Origin: Henricia sp. BOLD:AAB3569
Lineage: Eukaryota; Echinodermata; Asteroidea; Spinulosida; Echinasteridae
Assembly: GCA_037783545.1 (NCBI GenBank)
Contig: JBBELK010000303.1
Span: forward strand, 620,001 to 684,000
Direction of reading: 5' to 3'
DNA: 64,000 nt
Shown: in pieces, positions 54,082-64,000 of the stretch
How the letters are laid out: every line of letters starts with the position of its first letter
Position numbering within the stretch: position 1 is the first letter of the stretch
Program-made: the position numbers and the translations under genes
Notes under the pieces: model-generated
Database searches by the model: none
Seen by the model: the letters and a program-made list of their open reading frames with translations, nothing else
What the model was told of the DNA's origin: nothing

Positions 54082-55045
54082 CTAGGTTAGTGATATGATC
54101 GAATCATTTAAAAACCAAGCAGGTTCATTAACAAAATGATTCTTCCCAAAAGTGCAGCAAAATGTCTTAGAGGGATTAAAACGTAAACCATGTTTCACAA
54201 TATAATCATTTGCATAATCAATCAACAACTGAAGGCCAGATGGGGTCATGCTAAGAAGTTGTAAATCATCTGCATAACAAAAAAACATTTAAATTATAAC
54301 GAGCTGTAACAATACCACAATTGAGATTATTTAGGCCATTCACCAAATCTTTATAAAACAAGTTAAAAATCAAAGGAGAGGAAAGTCCTCCTTGCCTCGT
54401 GCCCTTACAAATATTAACTCGTTTACCCAGACTGTTAGCCCATTTAACCTTAACGGAAATATTATAATACCAAAAATAAAGACATCTCCACCAACCATCT
54501 CTAATATTATCAATTAATTTATAAAAAAATGATGTCATGTGGGATGGCGTCGAAGGCACCCTCAGCATCTAATGAGTATGCAAAAACAGAAGATCCACGG
54601 TTATTGCAATATTTGATGACATCGTGAACAGAAGCAGCAGCCATGGCTGTGCCCCTACCATTAACAAACCCATACTGTAAATTATAAAACTTAACATTAG
54701 AAGATTCAAGCAAACATAAATCAAACAATTTAGACTAGTGTATTATAAACTATAACAGGACGATAACTTTCAGGTATCAGACAGGTCGATCGTAGGTTTC
54801 TTAAGAATAGGCACAATTAAGTGACTTAGTGTGCCCATTTGAAACTTCCCGGGCACAAAACCAAATTTAATACAGATATTACAAATGTTAGCTAAAATGT
54901 CTGGAAGACCAGAATTAACACAATGTTTTAAATGCTCTGCTGTTATACCATCAGGACCAGGGGAGGAACCCCCATTAAGTGTGTTGATTAATCTAATGAT
55001 GGCTTCCCTATTAAGATACTTAACGTTAAAAACAACCACATTCAA
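54082..55045 (-). pseudogene. Non-LTR reverse transcriptase fragment in the core
   Basis: Minus-strand frames, in order: GGSSPGPDGITAEHLKHC with LSHLIVPILKKP; then LQYGFVNGRGTAMAAASVHD and FAYSLDAEGAFDAIPHDI, which holds the first RT Asp; then CKGTRQGGLSSPLIFNLFYK; then the intact box FFCYADDLQLLSM with HGLRFNPSKTFCC. At least three frame changes. It differs from the two L2-like copies at 11.4 and 25.3 kb, so it belongs to another LINE group. The T1 MITE at 53430 lies downstream. Confidence 0.88.
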
Positions 55046-56079
55046 TTAATTGAGTTTTAACTGTACCGCCGTCTTAGCTCTAGAAAGAGTATTGATGCTG
55101 CTCGAGTTAACAGAAAATTAATTTTCAAAGAAATGTGTTAACAAGAAAGCGCCGTTCTGCCTTTTAAATCTTTGTATTATGTTTAGGCCGGAATGAAAAC
55201 GACAAACCGCTATAGTCACAATTGGTTATTTCACTAAATTTATTTATTTCCAGCCAAATTCTCCATGGTGACTATACTAAAGAAGTAAGCGGGTAGCGGA
55301 GTGGAACCTAACACTGACCTCTTATAGGTTGGTAAGGACCGCTCCAATACACTCTCAGAACGCTGGTTAAAATATCACTGGTTAAAAATCAGTTGGTTAA
55401 AAATCTCCCAATGTTGGTTAAATTCTCCGAGTTGGGTAACTTTTTCTTTAACCAGGGGTTGGTTAAGAAATATTATGCTTTCTGGTTGGGTAAACTGCGG
55501 GTTGTGTAAAATATAAGATCAGAGGGCTGTATTTTAACCAACTATGGTTATAATTTACACCCCCCGCAAAGCGAAAGTTGGTTAAAAAATTCGCCCAACC
55601 ATGTCACGTGGTGTCCAGTGAAAGCTACCATTGGTTAGTGACTCGATTGTCTGCAGAAAGGCAAGAGCGACAAAATGCCCACGCGCGTTCGTTTCGTGTG
55701 TGGAAGCATGTGTGTGCCTTGTACGTGTAAAACTACTAGGACTCGTGTCATGGAGGATGTGTTGACGGCAAATTTGCAAAATGTAGTGGTGTTTCCGAGC
55801 CGAAACGACTAATTTAAGGTAAGTTTTGCCTCGTTAATTGTCTGGTCCGATCGGTGAATGGTGGGGGGACATTTTAGTGGTTGCTAGCGGTCGGTTTTGG
55901 AAACCTTTCTCGAAGATTTAAGCCGATTTCAAAGTGTTATTTTTTACCCGTACGCGCGGGTTACTATCACGTTGCATGCAGCGCGCCGTGTGCAGCGAGT
56001 GCGGGCCACAAACTACATCACATGTACAGTACACCATACTCGCTACGCACGGCCTGTATACGTGTAACCTTTTCCCACC

Positions 56080-56340
56080 ACTCCCGCCGGGCTGCCCCAC
56101 CTAAGAGGTAGGGATTATCACTTTTCGAATGACAAATTCTCCACCCGTGGGGCAAAATTTGGGTTACAAACTCCCCACCCATGGGCCAAAAGATGCACGT
56201 TTTGCTCCCTGTGCGCTGAAAATTTGATTTCCATGCGGTAATTAAGTCCCACCCTGCAGGGGCACGGAAATCGTCGGACCAAATCCCCACCTAAGGGGTG
56301 GGGCATCGCAGGGTGGAGTAGCGCGGGGGAGGGATGGGGG
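56080..56340. repeat. CCCACCCGTGGGG-type repeat
   Basis: AAATTCTCCACCCGTGGGGC, GTTACAAACTCCCCACCC and CACCTAAG[A/G]GGT words resemble 52085-52215 and their mirror at 58830-58960, so it is a diverged relative of the arm segment. Confidence 0.55.
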
Positions 56341-56742
56341 CAGTGATAGGTGCATTATTAATAATAATAATGAATATTTGTAATGCGCCGGTATCCATCA
56401 GAAAGATTATCAGTTGCTATTAGTTTAATAGTAGTATGAATAGATGGGTCACATATAGGCCTACCGCCTTTGGATCTTACTATGTTAATACTAGTCCTTG
56501 TTTTATCCACACAGGAGGGGCTGATCGGATCGGATCGGATTTGGCATCTTGGCAGCAACTGTTACTCGACAACAATTATGACAGCAGAGGCCAAGGCCAT
56601 AACCACTCATCATGCACATCACAGTTGATCTGACTAGGCTACTGCTAAGCAAGGCTTCGGCGTGAACCACGTCTTTTTGATCAAAGCTGCATTTTGGCCA
56701 CTTTTTCGACACAACTACAGGTTGAGTAAAAAAAAAAATATA

Positions 56743-57205
56743 CACTTTTAAAATTACTTGTTGTGTTTTAGTGTATCAATATTTATTTGAGATGTTTTGA
56801 CAACATGTATTTTGGATAAGTTCTCCTGTGTCTTTTGGTAGCAGTTTAATTAAATTATGTCTCATGCATGACCGCACATGAGGCAAATAAGGGTGTCGGG
56901 TGGAACACGACTTGCGCCAATTCAGTATGGCTAGGAAAAAGAAAAGGATTTGAACCAGTGCAGAGCTGCCATCCGTCCCAGATTTTGCAACAGGTTCTTC
57001 GGAAAATAATTAATTTGGTGGTCTCTTTTTTTTTCTATTCTGATGTTGGCGCAAGTCGTGTTCCACCTGACATCCTTATTTGCCTCATGTGCGGTCATGC
57101 ATGAAACATAATTTAAAGGACACAGGAGAACCTATCCAAAATACATGTCAGAACATCTCATATAAATATTTGTACACTAAAACACAAAAAGTAATTTTAA
57201 AAGTG
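56743..57205. mobile_element. Nested palindromic MITE, CACTTTTAAAATTAC ends
   Basis: Arms of about 180 bp (CACTTTTAAAATTACTTGTT, ATGCATGACCGCACATGAGG, GGTGGAACACGACTTGCGCC with one variable base) are inverted around a ~130-bp spacer. TA flanks at 56741-56742 and 57206-57207. It lies inside 55350-57941. 463 bp. Confidence 0.85.
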
Positions 57206-58162
57206 TATAATAGTTTTTTGTTTACTCACACTGTAGAACGAACTTGCCATTAATTGTAATTGCAACTCGGAAATTGTTATTTCCTAATCTGAATTTAACC
57301 TTTCTTTGGCTGTGTAAACCACACAAATAAAAGTACGCTCTCTGACTTCATATAGTGCAGCTGAGCTAAACGTCACACAAGCATTCTCGAACTCATTGTT
57401 AACACAGTTGTGATGGTGAAACATTTAAAAATGAAAATGTTTGAAGGAAGCCAAACACTTTCATTTAGAAAATACCAGTATATATTTGGCCTACACCTGC
57501 TGCTAAAGTACATACATGTACATCAAATATCACAAAATTAAAAAAATGTAAAACTGTCAAGTCCATCGTGTGGTGTTTGCCTTTATTTAGTGTCCTTTAT
57601 ACCCAAATTTCTTTTTTATAAACTTTTAACATAATAAATTAACCAACTGTTGGTAAAATATTGCCCAATTACTGTGAACAGCATTCTAGTAAAATGCCCA
57701 ACCATTCGGGTATAACCAACTGCATGGTTAAAATTTGCCCAACTCGGCATTAACCAACAGATTGGTTAAAATAAAATTAACCAATAATTGGTTAAAAAGT
57801 TTAACCAACCACGTATTAAAATTTAACCAACCTGGGTTGGTTAAGGTTTTAACCAACTGTTGGGATGTTCACCTGGTAATACATGGTTGGTTAAAATTTT
57901 AACCAAGTTGGTTAAAAATTTTAACCAACGTTCTGAGAGTGTAGTAAGTACCTCAAACAAAGGATAAGTAACGACGTTGCAAGGAGTCTAAACATGAAAG
58001 AATGTTTTACACTGACAATAACAGTTTTCCGAAAGTCACATTCATTTACATTTCAAGTGTCTCCCTAATTGTTCTTGAAATACAAGTTATATAGAACGAA
58101 TTACAGTGAATGAATTTGCAAAACATATTGATTTTAATCTTCTCCAGTTTCAGCAAAATATA

Positions 58163-58989
58163 AAATACCTCTCCAACATACTTTTTTATACAGGCAAACA
58201 GGAAATTTGCAATTTCCAATTTGGATGTGGAAGCAAAAAGGTCGGAGTAATCACGGTATTGCTTTATGCATGGAGAAAGTTTCTTTCTCCATGCTTTATG
58301 TAACCATGCAGTTTATAAATTACAATGCTGACCATATCCCTGGAAATATACGAATTGGGGCCGCGAAAAACTATGACACATCATATGGAATCAAAATCTC
58401 AACACCCATGGAAAAAATTGGAGGCTCAAAATGTGATCTGCTCACGCTCCTTTAAACGAAAACAGTAAACACACAAATAATAACAGTTACTGGTTTTGAA
58501 GTTACTGTACAGTTTAATTACGTTAAAATACCTTTTTACGTAAATAACGGCGTGGAGCAGTTAAGTCACGGGAGAAAATACAGCTTTTATTTCCCTCTTT
58601 ATAAGCAACGAACCATTTGCCCACCAACGGAGACGACATAAACAAACAACCATTGTTTACGCAAATGACGTAGTCATCATAACATTTATGGACAGCTGTT
58701 CATGGCCATTCAGCTTCAATTAACTGTTTACTTAGAAGATAAGGGATCCCGTTTCGAGGACAAGCAACTATATTATACTGAAGGTTATGCACTTATCAAT
58801 CGTTTCCCTGCCTCATTCCCCCCACCCCCGGGCTACCCCGGGCCCACCTGAGAGGTGGTGATTGTCACTTTTTGCGTGACAAAATCCCCAACCCTGGGAC
58901 AACATAAGGTTACAAATTCCCCACCCGCGGGTGCAAAACATGCGCGTCTTGTATAAAAATGCACAGAAAATGGGGAGAAACGGGGCGGT

Positions 58990-58990
<1 letters not shown>
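58163..58990. repeat. Right-arm mirror of 52050-52880
   Basis: Reverse complement of the left arm segment at very high identity, including AAGCAACTATATTATACTG, GGGATCCCGTTTCGAGGAC and GCATGGAGAAAGTTTCTTTC with its small hairpin. Confidence 0.93.
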
Positions 58991-59035
<45 letters not shown>

Positions 59036-59916
59036 TGAAACAATTGATATGTGCATTCATGCTTAAAGACCATGCAGCGTTACATAATGTGAATACACAG
59101 AAATCTTACTGCAGCGTTTGAGGTTGATTTCGCGCTGACCAGTGTACTTTATACATAAATATTACTGCAGCGTTTGAGGTGGTTTTCAGGCAGACCAATA
59201 TGCTTCACACAGAAATATTACTGCAGCGTTTAAGGTGGTTTTCAGGGAGACCAATAGGCTTTACGCACAAATATTACTGCAGCGTTTGAGGTGGTTTTCA
59301 GGCAGACCAATAGGCTTTACGCACAAATATTACTGCAGCGTTTGAGGTGGATTTCGCGCTGACCAGGTGTACCTTATACACAAATATTACTGCAGCGTTT
59401 GAGGTGGTTTTCAGGCAGACCAATAGGCTTTACGCACAAATATTACTGCAGCGTTTGAGGTGGTTTTCAGGGAGACCAATAGGCTTTACAGCTTTTATTT
59501 CCCTCTTTATAAGCAACGAACCATTTGCCCACCAACGGAGACGACATAAACAAACAACCATTGTTTACGCAAATGACGTAGTCATCATAACATTTATGGA
59601 CAGCTGTTCATGGCCATTCAGCTTCAATTAACTGTTTACTGTAGAAGATAAGGGATCCCGTTTCGAGGACAAGCAACTATATTATACTGAAGGTTATGCA
59701 CTTATCAATCGTTTCCCTGCCTCATTCCCCCCACCCCCGGGCTACCCCACCTGAGAGGTGGTGATTGTCACTTTTTGCGTGACAAAATCCCCAACCCTAG
59801 GGACAACATAAGGTTACAAATTCCCCACCCGCGGGTGCAAAACATGCGCGTCTTGTATAAAAATGCACAGAAAATGGGTCAAATGTCCCACCCAGGGGCA
59901 TGAGAAACGGGGCGGT

Positions 59917-59962
<46 letters not shown>

Positions 59963-60397
59963 TGAAACAATTGATATGTGCATTCATGCTTAAAGACCAT
60001 GCAGCGTTACATAATGTGAATACACAGAAATCTTACTGCAGCGTTTGAGGTTGATTTCGCGCTGACCAGTGTACTTTATACATAAATATTACTGCAGCGT
60101 TTGAGGTGGTTTTCAGGCAGACCAATATACTTTATTTAAAAAAAATTACTGCAGTGTTTGAGGTGGATTTCGCGCTGACCATTGTACTTTATACAGAAAT
60201 ATTACTGCAGCGTTTGAGGTGGTTTTCAGGCAGACCAATATACTTTATTTTAAAAGAATTACTGCAGCGTTTGAGGTGTATTTCGCGCTGACCAGTGTAC
60301 TTTATACAGAAATATTACTGCAGCGTTTGAGGTGGTTTTCAGGCAGACCAATATGCTTCACGCACAAATATTACTGCAGCGTTTGAGGTGGTTTTCA
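58578..60397 (+). repeat. ~910-bp direct duplication in the right arm
   Basis: ACAGCTTTTATTTCCCTCTT at 58578 recurs at 59488. Both copies continue through the CCCACCCCCGGGC block, a G44 tract (58990-59033, 59917-59960) and the first satellite units. The second copy has about 25 extra bases (AAATGTCCCACCCAGGGGCA) and small losses. Confidence 0.92.
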
Positions 60398-62480
60398 GGC
60401 AGACCAATAGGCTTTACGCACAATTATTACTGCAGCGTTTGAGGTGGATTTCGCGCTGACCAGTGTACCTTATACACAAATATTACTGCAGCGTTTGAGG
60501 TGGTTTTCAGGCAGACCAATAGGCTTTACGCACAAATATTACTGCAGCGTTTGAGGTGGATTTCGCGCTGACCATGTGTACTTTATACAGAAATATTACG
60601 TTTGAGGTGGTTTTCAGGCAGACCAATATGCTTCACGCACAAATATTACAGCAGCGTTTGAGGTGGTTTTCAGGCAGACCAATATACTTTATTTAAAAAA
60701 AATTACTGCAGCGTTTGAGGTGGATTTCGCGCTGACCAGTGTACCTTATACAAAAATATTACTGCAGCGTTTGAGGTGGTTTTCAGGCAGACCAATATAC
60801 TTTATTTTAAAAAAATTACTGCAGCGTTTGAGGTGGATTTCGCGCTGACCATTGTACTTTATACAGAAATATTACTGCAGCGTTTGAGGTGGATTTCGCG
60901 CTGACCAGTGTACCTTATACAAAAATATTACTGCAGCGTTTGAGGTGGTTTTCAGGCAGACCAATATACTTTATTTTAAAAAAATTACTGCAGCGTTTGA
61001 GGTGGATTTCGCGCTGACCAGTGTACTTTATACAGAAATATTACTGCAGCGTTTGAGGTGGTTTTCAGGGAGACCAATATGCTTCACGCACAAATATTAC
61101 TGCAGCGTTTGAGGTGGTTTTCAGGCAGACCAATAGGCTTTACGCACAAATATTACTGCAGCGTTTGAGGTGGATTTCGCGCTGACCAGTGTACCTTATA
61201 CACAAATATTACTGCAGCGTTTGAGGTGGTTTTCAGGGAGACCAATAGGCTTTACGCAGAAATATTACTGCAGCGTTTGAGGTGGATTTCGCGCTGACCA
61301 GTGTACCTTATACAGAAATATTACTGCAGCGTTTGAGGTGGTTTTCAGGGAGACCAATAGGCTTTACGCAGAAATATTACTGCAGCGTTTGAGGTGGATT
61401 TCGCGCTGACCATGTGTACCTTATACAAAAATATTACTGCAGCGTTTGAGGTGGTTTTCAGGCAGACCAATATACTTTATTAAAAAAAAATTACTGCAGC
61501 GTTTGAGGTGGATTTCGCGCTGACCAGTGTACTTTATACAGAAATATTACTGCAGCGTTTGAGGTGGTTTTCAGGCAGACCAATATGCTTCACGCACAAA
61601 TATTACTGCAGCGTTTGAGGTGGTTTTCAGGCAGACCAATAGGCTTTACGCACAATTATTACTGCAGCGTTTGAGGTGGATTTCGCGCTGACCAGTGTAC
61701 CTTATACAAAAATATTACTGCAGCGTTTGAGGTGGTTTTCAGGCAGACCAATATACTTTATTTTAAAAAAATTACTGCAGCGTTTGAGGAGGATTTCGCG
61801 CTGACCAGTGTACCTTATACAAAAATATTACTGCAGCGTTTGAGGTGGTTTTCAGGCAGACCAATAGGCTTTACGCACAAATATTACTGCAGCGTTTGAG
61901 GTGGATTTCGCGCTGACCATGTGTACCTTATACAAAAATATTACTGCAGCGTTTGAGGTGGTTTTCAGGCAGACCAATATACTTTATTTAAAAAAAATTA
62001 CTGCAGCGTTTGAGGTGGATTTCGCGCTGACCAGTGTACTTTATACAGAAATATTACTGCAGCGTTTGAGGTGGTTTTCAGGCAGACCAATATGCTTCAC
62101 GCACAAATATTACAGCAGCGTTTGAGGTGGTTTTCAGGCAGACCAATATACTTTATTTAAAAAAAATTACTGCAGCGTTTGAGGTGGATTTCGCGCTGAC
62201 CAGTGTACCTTATACAAAAATATTACTGCAGCGTTTGAGGTGGTTTTCAGGCAGACCAATATAATTTATTTAAAAAAAATTACTGCAGCGTTTGAGGTGG
62301 ATTTCGCGCTGACCAGTGTACTTTATACAAAAACATTACTGCAGCGTTTGAGGTGGATTTCGCGCTGACCAGGTGTACCTTATACAAAAATATTACTGCA
62401 GCGTTTGAGGTGGTTTTCAGGGAGACCAATAGGCTTTACGCAGAAATATTACTGCAGCGTTTGAGGTGGATTTCGCGCTG
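59095..62480 (+). repeat. ~56-bp satellite, right arrays (about 50 units)
   Basis: Plus-strand units TACTGCAGCGTTTGAGGTGG of the same alpha and beta types as the left array. Seven units lie at 59105-59480 and about 44 at 60035-62480. Unit order shows blocks that repeat (for example the TTTAAAAAAAATTACTGCAG-type spacer). The array is opposite in orientation to 50236-51957. Confidence 0.96.
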
Positions 62481-62509
62481 AACGGTGTACTTGCTACAAA
62501 AATATTAAT

Positions 62510-62620
62510 ACAGCCTTTGACTCCTATCTCCCTTCCCCTCCTCTCCCCTCGACCGCCCCAACCCTGTCCCGGCCCACCCCTGCCCCAACCCCACCCCAAC
62601 CACACACCCTCCAAGCCAAG
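62510..62620 (+). repeat. Pyrimidine-rich CCCC tract
   Basis: About 110 bases almost free of G on this strand (CTCCCTTCCCCTCCTCTCCC, ACCCCACCCCAACC). It lies between the satellite array and the outer arm, and has no counterpart in the left arm. Confidence 0.8.
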
Positions 62621-62639
62621 TAAATGCAAGTCGTATCAT

Positions 62640-63380
62640 GGAGCTATATGGTCGTATACAGCCAAAACAAACACAAAACCCTAATTATTTTCCATTGATG
62701 CAAGCCGAATCGCTAATAATTTGTCTCGTTGAAAGCTAATGGTAGGCGTACTATTGTACCATTTTATGCCAAAGGACTAGGTGAAGTCTAATTTAGAAGC
62801 AAAATGTGTGCCGCCCTCATTCGACCTTTTCTTCGGATATTTCTTGAATTTTGAAAACATTACTGCAGCGTTTGAGATTTAACATCCACCTTATTTTTAA
62901 AGATCCGGCGTGGAAAAAAACAAATTTCTTTTTTCTTAGTGTCTGCACTTCCCACGCCTATCTCTTAGAAAATTTCACTTTGTGGATAGTCGATGTGGTG
63001 TTTGATTACAAATTAGTGCAATACATGGTGGTAAATAGTATGTAAGCGTATTTAGAAGTCAAACTAGGTACTTTCTGTTCGTTAAATATCCATTTTTAAC
63101 AAAGATCCGGAAGATCCGGAGGGTCCGACTTTTACAAACTGCCCACATGTAACGCTCGGTTGGCGGCGGATCAACGATCGATGGCTTTTTTTTGTATTGT
63201 AAGAGCCCGAAAACAACACCAAGAGATCAGCCTACAGATCATGCAGGTCAAACTGTATGCAGGTAAGCTAGATTAGTAGATAGCTGAAAGTAGGCCTATT
63301 CATTGCTCATTTTACTGGAGCTGCCAAGGCAAAGGCGTTGCGCTACGTGACGCCATCGCGATCGCCCGCGCAAATACTTG
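62640..63380. other. Outer right arm and flank, non-coding
   Basis: 62830-62880 mirrors 50230-50285 (TTCTTGAATTTTG, ACTGCAGCGTTTGAGATTTA). 62880-63040 is extra sequence absent from the left. 63045-63135 mirrors 50108-50190. Beyond 63140 no feature is recognised until 63385. Confidence 0.6.
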
Positions 63381-63384
63381 GAAT

Positions 63385-63480
63385 AGGATGGAATTCGGGT
63401 CATGTCGTCCCCGGGTCAACTTGCAACCGTGTCAACTCGCCCCCGTGTCAAGTCGTCCCCAAGTCAAGTCGTCCCCAAGA
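63385..63480 (+). repeat. GTCAAGTCGTCCCC short tandem repeat
   Basis: Five to six imperfect copies of a 14-16-bp unit GTCAAGTCGTCCCC(AA). Non-coding. Confidence 0.75.
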
Positions 63481-64000
63481 ACATAAACGATATCAACAGG
63501 TTAGGGACATCGGCTCGTTCTAGGAACGGTAGCTTAGGCTTACTTTTAGAAGGCTAAAAGCATGAAAAGTGTTATTTTTAACGTTTATATTGGGACGTTA
63601 TCATTTTCTATATAGCGGCCCCATACCAATTTATCCCCGTTCGCTACCGTACATTTTGCTGCACGCGGTTAGTCAGTCAGCTTTCCTTTCATCAAGTGGA
63701 TTGTTGTAATTTTGCCTCGAAATTAGAATCACACCAAAATATTTCCAGCTGATTGTGTCCTGCATTGGTTTTAGATATTCTTGATTGGAAAACAAACAAA
63801 AAAGAACTACTTACATTGCCGTTTTTCAATAAAAAACGTCTATTTCCGACAATCTTCGACGAGAGAATCTGTTGTTACGATGTGACCAGCTAAAATAAAG
63901 TTGGCTAGGCTTAACGCTTGGGGGCGCTCCAGCATTTTCGGAGTCGACTCCGATTCCAAAAAAGAATCAAAATTCTATTCCAGATCGATTCCATTTTTCG
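63481..64000. other. Non-coding right edge
   Basis: No gene. The last 60 bases contain GAGTCGACTCCGATTCC and GATCGATTCC words resembling those at 1-110. Confidence 0.4.

Larger units (their letters stand above)
55350..57941. mobile_element. TA-flanked element with TTGGTTAAA subterminal repeats
   Basis: Inverted ends CACTCTCAGAACG[C/T]TGGTTAAAA; TA at 55348-55349 and 57942-57943. TTGGTTAAA or TTTAACCAA occurs many times in the first 250 and last 300 bp, in both orientations. No transposase. It shares the TA target and a CACTC/CACTG start with 23938-26956. 2592 bp. Confidence 0.85.
50085..63140. mobile_element. 13-kb giant inverted-repeat structure with satellite arms
   Basis: The outer ends share CGGACCCTCCGGATC, AACAGAAAGT[G/A]CCTAGTTTGACTTCT and TACGCTT in opposite orientation at 50108-50190 and 63045-63135. 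Inward follow, in mirror order, a single satellite word in GTTAAATCTCAAACGCTGCA (50232 and 62863), the ~56-bp satellite array, a C45/G44 tract, and a ~830-bp arm segment (52050-52880 against 58163-58990). The core 52881-58162 is not mirrored. Right-arm extra length comes from a ~910-bp duplication and a longer array. It resembles foldback elements in plan (Drosophila FB and sea urchin TU have inverted arms of tandem repeats). No transposase was recognised. Confidence 0.8.

Noticed and set aside
51936..60048. Proline-rich or glycine-rich proteins across the homopolymers
   Set aside because: Homopolymeric C or G gives Pro or Gly runs in every frame; length is unstable.
50400..62125. Frames with ITAAFEVVFRQTNILY or MDFALTMCTLYKN
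   Set aside because: Satellite-derived; the frame changes with unit length and there is no codon-level conservation.
1..64000. Similar GATTCC-type words at both edges taken as a sign of circular DNA or terminal repeats
   Set aside because: The words are short and imperfect, the window is an arbitrary slice, and no long end-to-end identity is visible.

Overview
This is eukaryotic, animal-type DNA with no bacterial gene organisation. It is AT-rich, dominated by mobile elements and carries a small cluster of C2H2 zinc-finger (ZF) genes. The mix of piggyBac, Tc1/mariner, Harbinger-like, CR1/L2-like and Ty3/gypsy relics, many foldback elements and tandem ZF genes suggests a marine invertebrate such as an echinoderm, hemichordate or lancelet. 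That is an inference from style; no single-copy gene here fixes the taxon.

Layout. 1-2.75 kb: non-coding, one inverted-repeat MITE (1291-1767). 2.8-6.9 kb: ZF paralogues 1 and 2, each preceded by a small conserved exon after a splice acceptor and by decayed fingers. 7-8.5 kb: short repeats. 8.5-10.9 kb: a complete-ended piggyBac element with a broken transposase. 11.3-14.25 kb: a CR1/L2-like reverse-transcriptase relic split by a Tc1/mariner-superfamily element. 14.3-18.1 kb: MITEs and foldbacks. 18.4-20.1 kb: ZF paralogue 3, cut inside a finger by a 201-bp TTAA element. 20.5-21 kb: a foldback carrying a 20-bp minisatellite. 21.2-30.3 kb: repeats rich in TGACGTCA and a tandem duplication of about 1.6 kb, one copy of which was hit by a 3-kb TA-flanked element carrying an RT fragment. 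30.6-31.1 kb: a fourth, fully decayed ZF array. 31.5-40.5 kb: nested inverted-repeat elements. 42.06-48.71 kb: a Ty3/gypsy relic lacking RT and RNase H, with a 3.5-kb element full of CAGTTGG-type arrays inserted in its integrase. 48.8-50 kb: foldbacks. 50.1-63.1 kb: a 13-kb inverted structure whose arms hold a ~56-bp satellite, a homopolymeric G/C tract and a unique arm segment in mirror order around a core with an RT fragment and a TA-flanked element.

The only plausible host genes are the ZF paralogues. Their proteins would be DNA-binding arrays of 8 to 13 fingers. Everything else is best explained by transposition, nesting and tandem amplification. The most unusual features are the 13-kb inverted satellite structure, a ~350-bp core shared by two elements with entirely different subterminal arrays, and the number of elements that each carry their own short quasi-palindromic motif repeated in both orientations.
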